A stretch of 64,000 nucleotides of DNA from Methylobacterium radiodurans (GTDB taxonomy: Bacteria; Pseudomonadota; Alphaproteobacteria; Rhizobiales; Beijerinckiaceae), in assembly GCF_003173735.1 (NCBI RefSeq), contig NZ_CP029551.1, positions 4,169,001 to 4,233,000 of the forward strand, given 5' to 3'. The notes under the pieces were generated by a model. The model was not told where the DNA came from and did not search any database. It saw only the letters and a list, made by a program, of their open reading frames with translations. Of this stretch, positions 35,254 to 44,318 are shown piece after piece (position 1 is the first letter of the stretch; each line of letters starts with the position of its first letter). The position numbers and the translations under genes are program-made.

Positions 35254-36777
35254 ATGGATTCGCTTCAGCATGGCCCGGAGGATCTCGGTCCGCCCGTGTC
35301 CCTCCACGTCACCGATCCGCCCGTGCCCATGTCGCGCAAGGCTGCCGGCGCGTACTACACGCCGGACCCTGTCGCCGCGTGCCTCGTGCGGTGGGCCGTG
35401 CGCGAGCGCGACGATCGCCTGCTCGACCCGTCCTGCGGCGACGGCGGCTTCCTGGCGCTGCACCCGCGCAGCTTCGGCATCGAGCGGGACGGGACCTCGG
35501 CCCGCCTCGCCCGGGAGCGCGCGCCCTGCGGCGAGATCCATGTCGGCGACTTCTTCGCTTGGGCGGAGCGGACCGCGGATCTGTTCGACTGCGCCGCGGG
35601 CAACCCGCCCTTCATCCGCTACCAAGCCTTCTCCGGCGAGACGCGCGAGCGCGCCCTGCGCCTGTGCCGGAAGCTCGGCGCGACGTTCTCGGGCCTGACC
35701 TCGTCCTGGGCGCCCTTCCTCGTCGCGACGGCCGGCCTGCTCAGGCCGGGCGGCCGCATGGCCTTCGTCGTCCCTGCCGAGATCGGCCACGCGCCCTATG
35801 CCGCGCCGCTCCTGGATTTCGTCGTCGGGCGCTTCGCCATGGTCCACCTCGTCGCGATCCGGGAAAAGCTCTTCCCGGAACTGTCGGAGGACTGCTGGCT
35901 CCTGTTCGCCGACGGCTACGGGGGCTCCACGCCCGAGATCCGCCTCAGCGCCGTGGACCGGCTCGACGCGGATGGCGGGCCGCCGTCCGCATTCGCGCGC
36001 GTCGCCGTCGCGGAGTGGCGATCGGAATGGCGTAGGCGCCTGCGCCCATTCCTGATGCCGGAATCTGCGCGGGACGCCTACCGCCGCGTCCGCGATGCGG
36101 ACGGTACCCGGCGCCTGGGCGAACTCGCCTCCGTGGGCATCGGCTACGTGAGCGGCGCGAACGACTTCTTCCATCTCCGGCCGTCGGAGGCGCGGCGTCT
36201 CGGCATCCCCGACACCTTCTTGCACCCGACCGTGCGCAACGGCCGCGCCCTCTCCGGCAACGTGCTGGGGCCGGACGACGTCGCGCGATGGCTGGCGGCC
36301 GACGAGCCCGTCCTGCTGTTGCGGCTCCCCAAGAAAGCCGCGCTGCCCGCGTCGGTCACGGCCTACCTGGACGGCGAGGCCGGGCGGCGCGCGCGCACGG
36401 CCTACAAGTGCCGTGTCCGCTCGCCGTGGCACTCCGTGCCGGACGTGCGGGTCCCCGACTACTTCCTGTCCTACATGTCCGGCGAGAGGCCGGCCCTCGT
36501 GCGGAACGACGCGGGCTGCACCGCCACCAACTCGGTACACTGCGTCCGCCTTCTCCATCCGGCATCCCGGCGACGCCTGGCGACCTGGGGCACTCCCTTC
36601 GTCGACCTGAGCTGCGAGATCGAGGGCCATCCCCTCGGCGGAGGCCTCCTCAAGCTGGAACCGCGCGAGGCCGCGCAGGTCGCCCTGCCCCCGGCGGGCC
36701 TTCCGAGGCCCGCCGACGGTGACGCGCTGCGCGAGGGCCTGGCCGTCATGCGGCGGTGGCGCCACCGTGCCGGCTGA
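35254..36777 (+). CDS. Type II N6-adenine DNA methyltransferase (gamma-type)
   Basis: A 507-residue modification enzyme expected to methylate adenine in the target of the adjacent restriction gene. Motif X is seen at GAYYTPDP (32-39), the AdoMet-binding motif I at LDPSCGDGGF (57-66) and the catalytic motif IV at GNPPFIRY (116-123). The C-terminal half (from about 285, VGIGYVSGANDFF) resembles the target-recognition part of Eco57I/TaqI-like enzymes. The length suits a stand-alone type II methyltransferase. The start is uncertain: ATG 35329 (MSRKAAGAYYTP) is also possible and neither has a strong ribosome binding site. The restriction gene overlaps its last codons. Confidence 0.9.
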   Translation: MDSLQHGPEDLGPPVSLHVTDPPVPMSRKAAGAYYTPDPVAACLVRWAVRERDDRLLDPSCGDGGFLALHPRSFGIERDGTSARLARERAPCGEIHVGDFFAWAERTADLFDCAAGNPPFIRYQAFSGETRERALRLCRKLGATFSGLTSSWAPFLVATAGLLRPGGRMAFVVPAEIGHAPYAAPLLDFVVGRFAMVHLVAIREKLFPELSEDCWLLFADGYGGSTPEIRLSAVDRLDADGGPPSAFARVAVAEWRSEWRRRLRPFLMPESARDAYRRVRDADGTRRLGELASVGIGYVSGANDFFHLRPSEARRLGIPDTFLHPTVRNGRALSGNVLGPDDVARWLAADEPVLLLRLPKKAALPASVTAYLDGEAGRRARTAYKCRVRSPWHSVPDVRVPDYFLSYMSGERPALVRNDAGCTATNSVHCVRLLHPASRRRLATWGTPFVDLSCEIEGHPLGGGLLKLEPREAAQVALPPAGLPRPADGDALREGLAVMRRWRHRAG

Positions 36778-37726
36778 GCGCGGGGCGCGCGCACCGTCCG
36801 TCTGCCGGTGGATGGACGAGCGCGACGCCTTCCGGGCCTTCGCGACCTCCGAGGACGCCACGCAGAGCCAGCGCCATATCAAGCCGATCCACTGGTACGT
36901 GGCCTGCCGCCTCGTCGTCGAGGGCGGCTTCCTGCCCGAGGAGGTCACGCCCCGCCCTCCCCTGGTCGCCCGGGAACGCGACGGCTGGCGACTTTCCTAC
37001 GACCCGGCCGTCGCGACGGGCGGGGAGCGCACGATCCTCGGCGGCCTGAAGACCAAGGACGTGGACGTGACCGTGCTGAAACCGGGCCTTGGCCCGGTGC
37101 TCGCCGTCTCCTGCAAGGGCGCCGTCAAGGCCTTCCGCAACCTGACGAACAGGCTGGAGGAGGCGGTGGGCGACTGCACCAACATCCACATCACCTACCC
37201 GGCCCTGGTCGCCGGGTACTTCTTCGCCTTCCGGGCAAACCGGGAGGCCGGGATCGTCGCCGAGGAGGAGGCCGCGGCCGGGACGTCGCCGCGTCGGCAG
37301 CTGGCCGCGAACGACATCGCCATTCGGCGCGGCGGCAGCCCGGTCGAGTCGATCCTGCGGTTCCACTACGCCCTGAGCGAGCTCACCGGCCGTCGCGGCA
37401 TACGCGACGACGTCAGCCGCTACGAGAGCGTCGCCCTCACCCTCGTCGAACCCGACGGCGAACGCGCGGGCGAGACGCTCGACGGCTTCCCCGGCCCGGA
37501 CAGCCGCATCCTTCTCCGGAACTTCTTCTCGACGCTCTACCTCCGGTACGACGAACGCTACGTGTACGGCGCGCCCGACCTCAAGCCCGTCACGCGCCGG
37601 CGGCTTTGGGCGCCGGACTCGCCGGCCTTCGTCGCCGAGGGGACCGGGCGCCTTCCGGCGCGGCCCGACGGATACGAGGCACGGATCGATGGGGCGGCCG
37701 AGGAGCCGTTCGGCTTCGCTCCCTGA
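36767..37726 (+). CDS. Putative type II restriction endonuclease
   Basis: A 319-residue protein encoded directly after, and overlapping, the methyltransferase gene (GTG 36767 starts inside its last codons; ATG 36812, MDERDAFRAF, is the alternative). This is the classic arrangement for a type II restriction-modification pair. The region GLKTKDVDVTVLKPG…VLAVSCKG has the strand-turn-strand look of a PD-(D/E)xK nuclease with Asp before and a Lys in SCK, though the usual acidic residue of ExK is replaced. Function is inferred mostly from context. A decayed nucleotide-level copy of its 5' 400 bases lies at 7941-8338. Confidence 0.72.
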   Translation: MPAERGARAPSVCRWMDERDAFRAFATSEDATQSQRHIKPIHWYVACRLVVEGGFLPEEVTPRPPLVARERDGWRLSYDPAVATGGERTILGGLKTKDVDVTVLKPGLGPVLAVSCKGAVKAFRNLTNRLEEAVGDCTNIHITYPALVAGYFFAFRANREAGIVAEEEAAAGTSPRRQLAANDIAIRRGGSPVESILRFHYALSELTGRRGIRDDVSRYESVALTLVEPDGERAGETLDGFPGPDSRILLRNFFSTLYLRYDERYVYGAPDLKPVTRRRLWAPDSPAFVAEGTGRLPARPDGYEARIDGAAEEPFGFAP

Positions 37727-37994
37727 CCGTCTCGCGCCGCCGCATGGCCCCGGACGGCGCCGCCGAACCCGTTCGTGTCGGGCCGGGCCGACCCGTCCGC
37801 CGCCATCTCAGGGACGAAGCCGGGCGGGCACCGTCCGGGTGCCGCTCCCGCCCGACGGGGAGGATGACGCGTGGCTCATGACGACGGGCCCCAGCGGATG
37901 CCGGCCGCGACTCCTCGCGGCCCGGAAGGCTCGCTCGAGGTGCGGCCCCGGCAAGCCATCCCTCGCGAAGAGCGGCCGCGACGCGCCCCGGCGT

Positions 37995-39089
37995 TCAGAG
38001 CTCGATGCGCAGGGACAAGGGATCGACGGCCGCATCCCTCGCGCGGTAGGCGATCCGGTTCCCCGGCCTTCCCTGTATCGTCGCCATCGCCGCGCGCACG
38101 TGCGGCAGGTCGTTTGTGACGTGGATCGTGCACGGCCTCCCCTCCTGTGTGTACGCGATCTGCTCCAGGACCGCCGGCTTCGGGTTGCCGTCGCGGCCGT
38201 TCGCCGAGATCACGTAGTGTCTGGCCGGGAACTGCCGGAGGAAGCCTTCGGTGATCCCGCGGTCGCTGCCGTGATGGGGCACCTTCATGACGTCGACCAA
38301 GAACGGGTGGTCGCTCCCCTGCCGCGCGGCCTGCCAACCGGCGACGATGTCGTCCCCGCGGGCATCGCCGGTCAGGAGGATGCGCTTCCCGCCCGCCTCC
38401 ACCATGGCGACGATGCTCGACAGGTTCGGGACGGAGGTGTCGAGGTCCTCGCGAAAGAGCCCGGCCAGCTCCGCCGGCCGGGCGCCCCGCGGCTTGGCGG
38501 CCGCCTTTGCCCACTTGTCTCGCAAGGCGTCCAACCTCGCCTTGAGAGGGGCGAGGACGGTGACCTTCGCGCCGGCCAGCTCCCGCAGGGTCGTCGGTGC
38601 CGAAATCAGGCCTCCGGGCACGGAGGCGTTCATCGGAACCCTCAATGCGGAGAGCGTCCGGCGCAGCTCGCTGCCCTGTTGGAAGCTCGCGACCTCCGCG
38701 GTCGCGGCCCGATGCGCGTCGAGGATGTCGGCCGGGGCGGCACGGCCGACCCGTTTCGCGGCGCCGACGATGTCGTCGAAGCTGTTGAACCAAACCTCCT
38801 TGAGGTCGACCGTACCATCCACCCGCTCCTCCAGGACGAGACGGCTTTCCCTCCGAACCAGCGCGAGGACGCCGCCGATGTGGTCGTCGTCGATATGGGT
38901 CACCATGCAGAGGTCGACGCGCAGCGTGCGGCCGCCGCGGAGTTGCTCGATACGGGGAGACAGCCGTTCCGGGTAGGTCGATGGAGGTCCGGCGTCGACG
39001 AGCCAGAGGCGCCTGCGTCCGTCGGCGTCGTCGAAGTGAATGAGGAAGCAGTCGCCGTGCGCGGCGTCCAGGGCCTCGAAGATGACCAT
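37995..39089 (-). CDS. ComEC/Rec2-like metallo-beta-lactamase-fold hydrolase
   Basis: A 364-residue soluble MBL-fold protein. The metal-binding motif THIDDDHIGG (H65-x-D67-x-D69-H70), LLTGDARGDD and PHHGSD are all present, so two metal ions should be bound. The start MVIFEALDAAHGDCFLIHF is typical of the ComEC/Rec2-like branch that occurs as stand-alone proteins in defence and protease modules. It begins 10 bases after the stop of the S8 protease gene with a G-rich ribosome binding site between, so the two are one operon and likely act together. The substrate is unknown; nucleic acid or a nucleotide is a guess. Confidence 0.85.
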   Translation of the reverse strand: MVIFEALDAAHGDCFLIHFDDADGRRRLWLVDAGPPSTYPERLSPRIEQLRGGRTLRVDLCMVTHIDDDHIGGVLALVRRESRLVLEERVDGTVDLKEVWFNSFDDIVGAAKRVGRAAPADILDAHRAATAEVASFQQGSELRRTLSALRVPMNASVPGGLISAPTTLRELAGAKVTVLAPLKARLDALRDKWAKAAAKPRGARPAELAGLFREDLDTSVPNLSSIVAMVEAGGKRILLTGDARGDDIVAGWQAARQGSDHPFLVDVMKVPHHGSDRGITEGFLRQFPARHYVISANGRDGNPKPAVLEQIAYTQEGRPCTIHVTNDLPHVRAAMATIQGRPGNRIAYRARDAAVDPLSLRIEL

Positions 39090-39099
39090 GTCCGCCCCC

Positions 39100-41043
39100 T
39101 CAGATCGATTGGAGCGCGCGGAGCACGTCGACCAGGCCGGCACCTTGGAAGTAGCGTTCGCGCCCGAGGTCGGTGCAGGTTCGGCAGAGGACTTCCTTGA
39201 TCCTGCGTGGGTCGCCGATCAACTCGCGGTGCCGGGCCATGAGCAGCGCCGCGGCGCCGCTCACGTGCGGGGCCGCCATGCTGGTGCCGTCGAGCCGGCG
39301 CAGGCCCCCGCCAGGGGTCGGGCCGAGGATCTTCTCGCCGGGCGCCACGAGGTCGGGCTTGATCCGCCCGTCACCCGTCGGCCCGCGGCTGGAGAAGAAG
39401 CTGACGCCGTAGGTGTGGGGCTCGATGCGGTGGGTCGATCCGACCGTGATCACCTCGCGCGCGTTGCCGGGATCCGTCACGGTGATCGACCGGAAGTCCC
39501 CGAAGTGGTCATCCGCCCGGCCCGTGACCCAGCCGCGGTTGCCCGCCGCGGCCACCACCACCACGCCCTGTCCGGACAAGCGGTTGCATTCCTCGCAGAC
39601 CGGCGTCCTCCCGCAGGCGAAGCTCTCGACCTCGTGAGGGATGGACAAGCTCAGGTTGACGCCGTGGATGACGGGCAGGCGACGGTTCTTATTCAGGAAG
39701 CCGACGAACTCAAGGGCGGCCTGAATGGTGAACTCGTCACCTCCGGCCCCGTCGTCGCCGAACACCCTCAGGTCGTACAGTTCCAGGGCAGGGCAAATCC
39801 CGCGCACGTCGATGTCCCGTTCGGGGTTCTCCTCCTGTGGCCAATCCGCCGCGAGGATGCCCGCCACGTGCGTGCCATGGGCCGAGGCGGGTGGCCGATA
39901 GCCGGGCCCATGCGGCACGCGGATGATCGTCTGGATCGTGGTCCAGTCGAGGTCGCCGCCATCGTCGTAGCGACGACGCATCGCCTCGATCTGCCGGCGG
40001 AAGCGTCGCGTCTCGGCCGACGCCTGCAGCCGGTCGGGCCAGCCGCCGCTCTCGCTGCGCGGGATCCTCCCGGTCGCGATCAACCTCCGCAGGAAGGTGA
40101 AGTCGTAGGTCTCGGAAACCCGCGTGACCGCTGCCCATCCCGCCTCGGGATCGAAGGCCGGGTCGCGGACGCGTTCCGTCTCCAGCCTCTTGCGATCCCG
40201 GAATGCGGGATGCCGCGCGTCGACGCCGTCGTCGACGATTCCCCAGCGGATACCGGTCGTGTCCAGGTTGAAGACGCAGTGGGCCGCGTCGGCCTTCACG
40301 GTGCGGCGGGAGACGCCGACCGAGACCGACGCCTCCCTGTTGCGGTTGATCGTCCAGATCCGCGGTTCCTGGCCCGTCCCCTCTCCCCCTGCATCGACGC
40401 CGGCGCCATAGGGGTGCATGGCGCGGGCCATCTCGACGAACCGCGCGATGATGGGTTGCGCGGCCAGCAGCGTCGGGCGCCGCCGTCCGGGACGCCCTCC
40501 CGCTAGGATCTCCTCGATCGGGGCGAGGTCCGTCCGTACGGTCGCCGGGTCTTCCCGCAGGCTGACCGTCGCCGCCAGCGCCGCGAACCGGAAGAACTCC
40601 CATTGCCCCGTCCGCGAGACGGCGGCGGCGATCTCGTCGTCGTACTCGGTCCCGCGGAACAAGCGGTCGTGAAATGCGTCAAGCGGACCGATCTGCGCGG
40701 AGACGCGGATCCACCACGATGTCATCGGCACCACGATCTCGAAGAGCTGCCTGAAGCCGAGGCGCGCGCAGACCGCGCCGTTGAGGTAGGCGACCTCCGC
40801 CCGCGTCGCGGCACGCGCGTCGGCGGCGGCCAGCCTGTCGCGCAGGTTCCTCGCGAGCGCGCCGGGGCTGGAGCCCGAGTAGGGCGTCAGGATCAGGTCG
40901 ATCGGCCGACCGGGCTCGCGGAGGAACGCGAACCACACGTTGGGCAGGATGGCGCTGTCCTGGGTGAAGCGCTGATGTCCGAACGTGGCGAAGACCAGGG
41001 CGCGGAACTCCTCGTCACCGGTCGCCTGCACCCGGCGCGCCAT
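39100..41043 (-). CDS. Cytoplasmic subtilisin-like (S8) protease with unknown N-terminal domain
   Basis: A 647-residue protein. The catalytic triad of the subtilase family is complete: Asp271 in GIVDDGVDARHP, His389 in AHGTHVAGI and Ser589 in DGTSMAAPHVSG. There is no signal peptide or propeptide-like start. The first ~230 residues (MARRVQATGDEEFRALVFAT…) form an unrecognised domain that could sense or bind a partner. An insertion of about 100 residues lies between the Asp and His motifs. The MBL-fold gene follows at 10 bases. An intracellular protease paired with an MBL protein inside a restriction-bearing island suggests a regulated, abortive-infection type role. That is inference. Confidence 0.88.
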   Translation of the reverse strand: MARRVQATGDEEFRALVFATFGHQRFTQDSAILPNVWFAFLREPGRPIDLILTPYSGSSPGALARNLRDRLAAADARAATRAEVAYLNGAVCARLGFRQLFEIVVPMTSWWIRVSAQIGPLDAFHDRLFRGTEYDDEIAAAVSRTGQWEFFRFAALAATVSLREDPATVRTDLAPIEEILAGGRPGRRRPTLLAAQPIIARFVEMARAMHPYGAGVDAGGEGTGQEPRIWTINRNREASVSVGVSRRTVKADAAHCVFNLDTTGIRWGIVDDGVDARHPAFRDRKRLETERVRDPAFDPEAGWAAVTRVSETYDFTFLRRLIATGRIPRSESGGWPDRLQASAETRRFRRQIEAMRRRYDDGGDLDWTTIQTIIRVPHGPGYRPPASAHGTHVAGILAADWPQEENPERDIDVRGICPALELYDLRVFGDDGAGGDEFTIQAALEFVGFLNKNRRLPVIHGVNLSLSIPHEVESFACGRTPVCEECNRLSGQGVVVVAAAGNRGWVTGRADDHFGDFRSITVTDPGNAREVITVGSTHRIEPHTYGVSFFSSRGPTGDGRIKPDLVAPGEKILGPTPGGGLRRLDGTSMAAPHVSGAAALLMARHRELIGDPRRIKEVLCRTCTDLGRERYFQGAGLVDVLRALQSI

Positions 41044-41455
41044 GCCCTCGTCCCCTGCCCGAAAGCCCTAATCAGCCACGCCGGACCAGCGATGTAAACG
41101 GTGGCTGGAAGTCGAGGCGCCGTCTCCGGCGCCGGAAATCGAGGGCGGCGGTTTCCGGTGCGGCATGATCCGCAGGCAGGGCCGGTACATGCGCTTACCG
41201 AACGACTGGGCCGATGCCCCTTGGAGGCCTGTTCGCGCAGATGCTCGGCGCAGGCACGGGCTCCGATGCGGAGGACCCGGGCCGGGCGCCGGATCGCGTC
41301 GATCGAGCCTCGTCGATCGACGGGGCATCCAGGCCGTCGTGGAAGGCCGAAGCGGGCATGGGCGGATGCCCCGTCGCACGATGCGCGGCTCGTCCCGGGG
41401 TTCCTGCGAGCCCCGAAGGCTTTCGCGCCTTCGCCATCGGCCGCTCGACCATTCA
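41044..41455. other. Intergenic region, no supported gene
   Basis: About 410 bases between the protease gene start and the end of the Crp/Fnr gene, both leftward. No coding frame or clear terminator was identified. The protease operon promoter should lie here. Confidence 0.45.
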
Positions 41456-42187
41456 TCAGGCGTGGCGCCCCGTGCCATCGTTCGGAGGCGCTCCGCCAGC
41501 CGCGATGCGGGCGAGGCTCGAACGATCGACGACGTGGACCCATCCCCGCCCCGGGGCGACGATACCGGCCCGTGCCCAACCCGAGAGGATGCGGCTGACG
41601 GTGAAGAAGGTCGCGCCGCAAAGCTCACCCAGCTCCTGGCGCGTCATCCTGACCAAGCCTTCGTGCTTCGCGCCGCCGCCCTGCGAGCTCGTCAGCGTCA
41701 GGAGCAATGCCGCAAGCCGCCGCCGGACCGGCTCGGCGTTCAGCAGGGCCTCGCGATGGGCCACGTCCATGAGCTGACCGCTGATGATGGCAAGGGCGTT
41801 CATCGTCAGCCGGGGGTGATGCATCATGAGGGCGAGGATCTGCTCACGCGGCCAGGCGTACGTCTCGCAAGTCCCCAACGTGAGGGCGCTCGCAGGATAG
41901 GGACACCCGCGGAACACCGCGGCGCAGCCGACCAGGTCCCCGGATCCCAGCAGCCGGATGGTGGATTGCCGCCCGTCGTCGGTCACGGCGGTGAGCTTCG
42001 CCCGTCCCGCCACGAGTAGGATCAACTCCCCAGGCGGGTCCCCTTGCCTCGCAAGAAGCGTGTCGGGGCCAAGACGTGACGCCTTCGCCCGGCCCAGCAC
42101 CGCCTCCATGCTCGGCTCGTCGAGCGCGTGAAACAACTCATGGCGGCGCAGCAGTCCGCCCGCGGCGCCAGCCTCCTCCTTGAACAT
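41456..42187 (-). CDS. Crp/Fnr-family transcription regulator
   Basis: A 243-residue regulator with an N-terminal cyclic-nucleotide-binding beta-barrel (about 15-130: LLARQGDPPGELILLVAGR, DLVGCAAVFRG), a dimer helix, and a C-terminal winged helix with recognition motif MTRQELGELCGATFFTVSRI. It lacks the N-terminal cysteine cluster of true oxygen-sensing FNR. An FNR/Dnr-like palindrome lies 52 bases upstream of its ATG, so it may regulate itself and the divergent transporter-cyo genes. The effector is unknown; a redox or nitric-oxide signal is suggested only by its neighbours. Confidence 0.88.
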   Translation of the reverse strand: MFKEEAGAAGGLLRRHELFHALDEPSMEAVLGRAKASRLGPDTLLARQGDPPGELILLVAGRAKLTAVTDDGRQSTIRLLGSGDLVGCAAVFRGCPYPASALTLGTCETYAWPREQILALMMHHPRLTMNALAIISGQLMDVAHREALLNAEPVRRRLAALLLTLTSSQGGGAKHEGLVRMTRQELGELCGATFFTVSRILSGWARAGIVAPGRGWVHVVDRSSLARIAAGGAPPNDGTGRHA

Positions 42188-42238
42188 GGGTCGCTCCCGG
42201 GATGCAGGGCGCCTTCTGAGGAGTTCCGCACCGTCGCT

Positions 42239-42256
42239 CTTTGACCTCGGTCAAAG
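42239..42256. promoter_or_regulatory. FNR/Dnr-like palindromic operator
   Basis: CTTTGACCTCGGTCAAAG is a perfect 7-bp inverted repeat around CTCG, close to the Crp/Fnr family consensus TTGAt-N4-aTCAA. It lies between the leftward regulator gene and the rightward MFS-cyoABCD genes, so it can serve either side. Confidence 0.65.
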
Positions 42257-42905
42257 ACGAGCCGACGCGGCCTGTGCTCACGTCGGCGCGACCGCAACCG
42301 CCGAGAATGGATTTGCACCCAGGGCTCCAGCCTTCGTTCGGCCATCCGCTCCTGGGACGCCCGGGAGCTCCGGGAGCGGGCCGCTTCGGGACCGGGAAGT
42401 ACGCCGCCGGTCCCCAACCACGGCGGCACCCCTCGTGCATCGGCGTCCGGGACACGGTCGCGGACGTCGATGATGCGTCAGCCCCAGGCGCAAGAGCCCT
42501 AACCGCGGGAACTCGTTCAGGCCGCTTACCCGACAGTCCGGCGCTGCCAGCGATGGATGCCGGGAGAGGCGGAAAGCCTTCGAGCGAGGGAGGCGCGGTT
42601 GAACGCCTGGCGTCCGTCCGGTCCGTCCCACGTTGCCGGCGCGATGTGAGCGGTGCCGGCGGATCCAGCGAGCGAACGAACGGCGGCCTCGCCGCATCAC
42701 CCCCCGACCATTCCCGACGGTCGCATCGAAGTCAGTCCGCGCGACGTCATCGGCACGCGATGCGCAGCGCCGCGAGGGCCACGTTCCGAGGTCCGCCACG
42801 TATGCCCGTAAGCAGGGCTTGGAACGTATCGGGGCCGGGTCCGACGTGCCGCTCGGATCCACCGTCGCATGTCGGGACCGTCCGACCACGGAGGCGATCA
42901 CGCAG
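42257..42905. other. Long leader before the MFS gene, no supported gene
   Basis: About 650 bases. The MFS reading frame is open upstream to 42633, but those residues have no transporter features, so the start at 42906 is preferred. No other gene seen. Confidence 0.45.
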
Positions 42906-44246
42906 ATGGCCCTAGACCAGGTTCAAGGAACGCCCTCCTCCGCACCGATCGAGCGCGACGCGCGCCTGGCGTCCACCGACCACAAGGTGGCGCCGAGCGA
43001 GATCGCCATCGGTGTCATCATCGGCCGGGCCGCGGAATACTTCGACTTCTTCGTCTTCGCCATCGCCGCGGTGGTCGTATTCCCCAAGGTGTTCTTCCCC
43101 TTCGCCCCTCCGCTCGAGGCGACGCTCTACTCCTTCGCGATGTTCTCGCTGGCCTTCGTCGCGAGGCCGGTCGGCTCGGTCATCTTCACGGCTCTGGACC
43201 GGCGGCACGGCCGCGGCGTCAAGCTGACCGTCGCATTGTTCCTGCTCGGCTTCTCCACGATGGCGATCTCGTTCCTGCCGGGCTACGCGCAGATCGGCGC
43301 CGCGTCCCTTTACCTCCTCGGCGTCCTGCGGGTCGGACAAGGCCTCGCCCTGGGCGGCGCTTGGGACGGCCTCGCATCGCTCCTCGCGCTCAACGCCCCG
43401 GTCGAGCGCCGGGGCTTCTACGCCGCCATCCCGCAGCTCGGCGCGCCGCTGGGCTTCATCCTCGCCAGCGTCCTGTTCTCGTTCTTCCTGCTCAACCTAT
43501 CGGAGGCCGACTTCCTGGAATGGGGGTGGCGTTACCCCTTCTTCTGCGCCTTCGCCATCAACGTCGTGGCCCTGTTCGCGCGCCTTCGGCTCGTCGCCAC
43601 CGACGAGTTCTCGCGCCTCCTCGAACGGCGTCGGCTGGAGCCCTCGCCCATCGTACCGCTGGTCCGCAACCATTCGACCGAGCTTGTCTTCGGCGCCCTG
43701 ATCCCCCTGGCGAGCTTCGCGCTGTTCCACCTCGTGACGGTCTTTCCCATCAGCTGGATAACCCTGTTCACGGACCGGTCGGCCGGCGAGTTCCTGATGG
43801 TGCAAAGTTCCGGCGCGTTCATCTGCGCCGGGGCGGTCGTCGCCTCGGGGTTGCTCGCCGACCTCATCGGCCGTCGCATGCTCCTCCTGGTCTCGGCCGG
43901 CCTGATCGCCGTCTTCGCCCTCTGCAGCATCGTCGCCCCGCTGCTCTTCGAGGAGAACGCGATCGGCCAGACGATCTACGTCAATGCCGGCTTCGCGCTG
44001 CTCGGCCTCTCCTACGGCCAATCGTCGGGCGCCGTGACGGCACGCCTCGACCAACGATACCGCTACACCGGCGCCGCGCTCACCAACGACCTGGCCTGGT
44101 TGCTCGGTGCAGGCTTCGCGCCGCTGATCGTCCTGTTCCTGTCGGCGCAATACGGCCTCGCCTGCGTCGGCCTGTACTTGTTGTCCGGAGCGCTGACCAC
44201 CTTGTTGGCGCTCGGCGTGACCCGGTCCGAGGTCAGGCAGGTCTGA
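42906..44246 (+). CDS. MFS transporter (metabolite:H+ symporter type)
   Basis: A 446-residue inner-membrane transporter with about 12 hydrophobic helices. Motifs of the metabolite:H+ symporter branch (ProP/KgtP/ShiA-like) are visible: IIGRAAEYFDFFVFAIAAVV at helix 1, DRRHGRGVKL in the helix 2-3 loop, and RVGQGLALGGAWDG in helix 4. The substrate cannot be read from sequence; organic acids or betaines are typical. ATG 42906 starts 26 residues before the conserved DHKVAPSEIA. It ends 72 bases before the chosen start of cyoA and reads in the same direction, so it is probably the first gene of the oxidase operon. The FNR-like box lies some 650 bases upstream. Confidence 0.9.
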   Translation: MALDQVQGTPSSAPIERDARLASTDHKVAPSEIAIGVIIGRAAEYFDFFVFAIAAVVVFPKVFFPFAPPLEATLYSFAMFSLAFVARPVGSVIFTALDRRHGRGVKLTVALFLLGFSTMAISFLPGYAQIGAASLYLLGVLRVGQGLALGGAWDGLASLLALNAPVERRGFYAAIPQLGAPLGFILASVLFSFFLLNLSEADFLEWGWRYPFFCAFAINVVALFARLRLVATDEFSRLLERRRLEPSPIVPLVRNHSTELVFGALIPLASFALFHLVTVFPISWITLFTDRSAGEFLMVQSSGAFICAGAVVASGLLADLIGRRMLLLVSAGLIAVFALCSIVAPLLFEENAIGQTIYVNAGFALLGLSYGQSSGAVTARLDQRYRYTGAALTNDLAWLLGAGFAPLIVLFLSAQYGLACVGLYLLSGALTTLLALGVTRSEVRQV

Positions 44247-44318
44247 GTTCCGCGGATGCAGCCAACCCGCCCCGTCCGAACGAGGCTCGCCGCCGTACGC
44301 GCGGCGAGGGACCATGGA

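Noticed and set aside
34843..36948. A 701-codon leftward frame opposite the methyltransferase
   Set aside because: The plus strand holds ordered methyltransferase motifs; the leftward frame has none.
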